48,156 nt of DNA from Luteitalea sp. (lineage in GTDB: Bacteria > Acidobacteriota > Vicinamibacteria > Vicinamibacterales > Vicinamibacteraceae): the NCBI GenBank assembly GCA_009377605.1, contig WHTT01000052.1:1-48156 (forward strand), written 5' to 3'. Position 1 is the stretch's first letter, and each line of letters begins with the position of its first letter. Under the pieces are notes generated by a model. The model had not been told where the DNA came from. It saw only the letters and a list, made by a program, of their open reading frames with translations, and made no database searches. Positions 45,570 through 48,156 of the stretch are shown here, piece after piece. Made by a program: the position numbers and the translations under genes.

Positions 45570-46067
45570 TTACCTCCACGTGTAGCCAACCCCGAACTTC
45601 AACCTGGGGCTGTCGATCGCGCCGATCTTGAGCTCCGCGAAGAATCCGTTGTCGAACAGGACGCCTCCGAGGAGGTTGACGCCGGCCTCGGTCTCGGAAT
45701 CGACGTCCTCAGCATCCGGATTGAAGTTGAGCACCGATGGACCGCCGCCGACGTACACGTCGAAATTAGGTAGATTACGGATAGGCAAGTAATACGCGAA
45801 CTCGAAGTTGAAGGCCGCAGTCGTCAAATCGTCGCCCAAGCCGATCTCGACGTTCGGGCGGAATGTGAGTCGCTCGGTCAGCTCCGGCGTTTCGTAGTGA
45901 AGGCCAAAGTAGAACTGATCGGCGAGGCTGTCGGCGCTGACGCCGCCTCGGACACCAATGCCGCTGGCCTGCGCCGCGGCCGTCGAGGGCAGGAGTGTGC
46001 AGGCCGCCAGCAGCACAGCGACCGTCGGGAGCGGAACACGGCGAAGCAGATCGAAGCACAAACGCAT
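45570..46067 (-). CDS. Small outer-membrane beta-barrel protein
   Basis: Protein of 165 residues. A signal peptide covers about 1-33 (VAVLLAACTLLPSTAAAQA). The mature chain alternates polar and hydrophobic residues in about eight strands (GIGVRGGVSADS, FYFGLHYETP, FRPNVEIGLGDD, FNFEFAYYLPI, FDVYVGGGPSVL, GVNLLGGVLFD, FFAELKIGAI). It ends KFGVGYTWR, which fits an OmpA/OmpW-like 8-strand barrel. AGGAGG lies 10 nt before ATG 46067. Function not predictable. Confidence 0.75.
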   Translation of the reverse strand: MRLCFDLLRRVPLPTVAVLLAACTLLPSTAAAQASGIGVRGGVSADSLADQFYFGLHYETPELTERLTFRPNVEIGLGDDLTTAAFNFEFAYYLPIRNLPNFDVYVGGGPSVLNFNPDAEDVDSETEAGVNLLGGVLFDNGFFAELKIGAIDSPRLKFGVGYTWR

Positions 46068-46089
46068 TCTTTCGATTCCTCCTAGAGAG

Positions 46090-46156
46090 AAAAAGGGGAC
46101 AGGCCCCTTTTCTTTGGTGGCGCGAGTCTTGGAAGAAAGGGGCCTGCCCCCTTTTT
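46090..46156. repeat. REPIN-like pair of inverted REP sequences
   Basis: AAAAAGGGGACAGGCCCC (from 46090) and GGGGCCTGCCCCCTTTTT (to 46156) are inverted relatives, each with its own stem, 22 nt apart. This is the layout of REP doublets moved by RAYT-type (IS200-like) transposases. No such transposase is in the window. The T-run of the second copy could also terminate transcription. The following 46157-46348 shows no gene. Confidence 0.7.
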
Positions 46157-46348
46157 ACATCTATGATGCTAGCAAGCCCCGTGCCGGTTTGTCTGCATGG
46201 CCTTGCAGCGATCCCGGCGGCACATATGGCTGAGTTTGAGCGGCATTTCGGCCAATCGGACGGGATTTTGCATTAATGATCGTGCATTTTGGATTTTGTC
46301 TCGGCGAGATCGACTCCACAGCCAAAGACAGATGACAATAGACGCAAG

Positions 46349-48106
46349 ATGCTGCAACGGTCTGAATCTTCGCCCATGAGCCTTCGTCTGCTCTCGGATC
46401 GGCAAGCGGCGTTACTCGCTGAGGAGCGCCGAACACTGGCCGCGGTCCGGGAAGCGCTCGAGCGGTTCGGTGCATCGGACGAGGATCGTGCGATTCTCAA
46501 CCGGGCCATCGAGCAGCTCGACGACTTCTTCCTCCTCGTCGTGGTCGGCGAGTTCAACGCGGGCAAGAGTGCGTTCATCAACGTCCTCATCGGGCAGGAT
46601 GTCCTCGAAGAGGGCGTCACGCCCACGACCGCACAGATCACGGTGCTGCGCTACGGAGAGACCATGGCGCAGGACGGCCCGGGAAATGGGGTCGTCACCG
46701 TGCGCGCACCCGCCGAGCTGTTGCGAGAGGTGCACCTGGTCGACACGCCCGGCACCAACGCCGTGGTGCCGGAGCACCAGACGATTACGGAGCGCTTCGT
46801 GCCGCGCGCGGATCTCGTGTTGTTTCTCACGAGTGTCGACCGCCCCTTTACGGAGAGCGAGCGCGCGTTTCTCACGCTCATTCGCGATTGGGGCAAGAAG
46901 ATCATTGTCGTGCTCAACAAGATCGACATCCTGGAGCGCGAGGAGGAGATCGGCAGGGTCATCGACTTCGTGGAAGAGAGCGCCGAGCGTCTGGTTGGCA
47001 TCAAGCCGCCGGTATTCCCGGTGAGCCTCCGACTCGCCCGACGCGGCCGTCGTGAAGACGCGGCGGTCTGGGAGGCGAGCCGGTTCGCGCCGCTCGAAGG
47101 GTTCCTGCGCGAGACGCTCGAGGACCGCGAGCGGGTGCGCCTCAAGCTCTCGAGCCCGCTCGGCGTCGGTGGGCGGCTGGCCGACACGCTGCTCGGGCAG
47201 GTGCGGGAGCGATTGGGGCTTCTCGGCGACGACCTCACCCTCTTGGAGGACGTCGATCGGCAGCTCGCCGTGTACCGCGAGGACATGACGCGCGATTTCC
47301 GCTTCCGTATTGCGGACATCGACAATCTGTTGCTCGGGATGGAACAACGCGGCCATGCGTTCTTCGACGAGACACTGCGGGTGGGCCGCGTGTTCGACCT
47401 CCTCAACCGGAGCCGAACGCAAGAAGCGTTCAAGCGTGAGGTCGTGGCCGACACGCCAGAGCAGATCGAGCGCCGCGTGTCGACGTTGATCGACTGGCTC
47501 GTCGACGCCGATTTCCGGCAGTGGACGGCCGTGAACCAGCACCTGCACGAGCGCCGCCGCCAGCATGCGGAGCGGATCGTCGGCGGCAGCGAGCAGTTCC
47601 ACCACGACCGGGCGCGGCTCATCGACGGCGTCGGCCGGCAGGTGCAGCGGGTCGTCGACACCTACGATCGTACCCGCGAGGCGGCCACGATCGCGGACAA
47701 GGCGCGTGATTCGGTCGCCGCCGCCGCCGCGTTGCAGGTGGCGGCGGCCGGCTTGGGAGCGGTCGTCACGATTGCTGCGACCACGGCCGCCGCTGACATC
47801 ACGGGCATTGTGCTGGCCGGGGTCTTGGCGGCGGTCGGCCTCTTCGTGATCCCCGGGCGCCGCCACCGCGCAAAGCAGGAGATGCGACAGAAAATCACGC
47901 TGCTCCGCGAGCAGCTGTCGCGCGCGCTCCATCAGCAGTTCGAGACGGAGATCCAGACCAGTGTGGTGCGAGTCGAGGAGAGCATCGCCCCGTACTCACG
48001 GTTCGTGCGTGCAGAGCGGACCAAGCTTGCGGACGCGCAGCAGACGCTGGACGTCTTACTCGGGAGCATGAACGCGCTGCGTGCACAGATCGAGGACGTA
48101 CCCTAA
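46349..48106 (+). CDS. Bacterial dynamin-like GTPase
   Basis: Protein of about 585 residues. G1 is VVVGEFNAGKSAFIN (from residue 65), the Thr of G2 is in GVTPTTAQIT, G3 is LVDTPGTNAV, and G4 is VLNKID. Helical stalk segments fill residues 225-430. A hydrophobic hairpin (AAAALQVAAAGLGAVVTIAATT to GIVLAGVLAAVGLFVIPG, about 445-500) is a membrane paddle, and a final coiled coil follows. Such proteins remodel or repair membranes. The start may be ATG 46349 or ATG 46376; neither has a clear ribosome site. The stop TAA abuts a possible insertion-sequence end. Confidence 0.85.
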   Translation: MLQRSESSPMSLRLLSDRQAALLAEERRTLAAVREALERFGASDEDRAILNRAIEQLDDFFLLVVVGEFNAGKSAFINVLIGQDVLEEGVTPTTAQITVLRYGETMAQDGPGNGVVTVRAPAELLREVHLVDTPGTNAVVPEHQTITERFVPRADLVLFLTSVDRPFTESERAFLTLIRDWGKKIIVVLNKIDILEREEEIGRVIDFVEESAERLVGIKPPVFPVSLRLARRGRREDAAVWEASRFAPLEGFLRETLEDRERVRLKLSSPLGVGGRLADTLLGQVRERLGLLGDDLTLLEDVDRQLAVYREDMTRDFRFRIADIDNLLLGMEQRGHAFFDETLRVGRVFDLLNRSRTQEAFKREVVADTPEQIERRVSTLIDWLVDADFRQWTAVNQHLHERRRQHAERIVGGSEQFHHDRARLIDGVGRQVQRVVDTYDRTREAATIADKARDSVAAAAALQVAAAGLGAVVTIAATTAAADITGIVLAGVLAAVGLFVIPGRRHRAKQEMRQKITLLREQLSRALHQQFETEIQTSVVRVEESIAPYSRFVRAERTKLADAQQTLDVLLGSMNALRAQIEDVP

Positions 48107-48156
48107 GGGCCTGTCAGGGAATAAGTGCACCATTCTGGCTGCCGATGCATCCCGTC
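48107..48156. mobile_element. Possible insertion-sequence terminus (runs off the right edge)
   Basis: From 48107 the sequence GGGCCTGTCAGG-GAATAAGTGC resembles the probable end of the left-edge element (minus strand from 216). Both are next to TAA. It could be the end of a second ISAzo13-type element. Only 50 nt are visible. Confidence 0.3.

Noticed and set aside
46412-47932. 506-codon minus-strand frame opposite the dynamin-like gene
   Set aside because: His/Arg/Asp-rich shadow without recognisable domains.

Overview
The window is about 48 kb of GC-rich chromosomal DNA. It carries housekeeping genes in tight, overlapping runs, separated by short intergenic stretches that are unusually full of repeats. 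The organism is probably an acidobacterium (Vicinamibacteria-like). This is inferred from high GC, a secreted VWFA-related domain protein of the type abundant in Acidobacteria, the recO-glyQ-glyS-ppdK order and an MlaE-F-D cluster without MlaB/MlaC. No rRNA or tRNA gene is visible to settle it.

Layout. (1) 1-216: edge of an ISAzo13-type insertion sequence; then a Tat-exported glycoside hydrolase with a C-terminal carbohydrate-binding-like domain (285-1832) and a small methyltransferase-like protein (2027-2737). (2) 2886-9090, minus strand: a biosynthetic operon transcribed pheA-ilvD-ilvB-ilvN-ilvC (branched-chain amino acids plus phenylalanine) with stop/start overlaps. (3) 9206-12595: hisS and aspS. 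(4) 12677-16302: phoH-ybeY-corC-like-era, the classic RNA/ribosome-maturation cluster, followed by mgtE. (5) 17892-18586: a PIN toxin/antitoxin pair, then a decayed stretch. (6) 19073-26160: recO, glyQ, glyS, ppdK. (7) 26294-33595: a KefB-type antiporter, mutL, a ferritin-like protein, rarA, an rRNA/tRNA 2'-O-methyltransferase and greA. (8) 33624-39148: an accessory-looking zone with a membrane pseudo-patatin, an FHA gene remnant, a chimeric VgrG-N/LuxR protein, a TolB-like propeller remnant, a DHH phosphoesterase and a secreted VWA protein. (9) 39237-44770: uvrB coupled to an MCE lipid-transport operon (mlaE, mlaF, mlaD, a YtxH-like protein, a DUF948-like protein). (10) 44838-48106: two envelope proteins and a bacterial dynamin-like GTPase; what may be a second insertion-sequence end touches the GTPase stop codon.

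Two features run through the whole window. First, a family of short GC-rich palindromes (GTAGCG...CGCTAC or TAGGGC...GCCCTA ends) sits directly on gene ends. In ilvN, era and a pseudogene the palindrome itself supplies the TAG stop. Second, six loci carry short-period direct repeats, each with a different unit, and four of these have an inverted copy across a short core. Several also donate the last codons or the stop of the adjacent gene.

The most novel-looking protein is the 185-residue gene at 35547-36104. It joins the N-terminal part of a type VI secretion spike protein (VgrG) to a LuxR-type DNA-binding domain. The catalytically dead-looking membrane patatin and the AUC-initiated phoH are the next most unusual.
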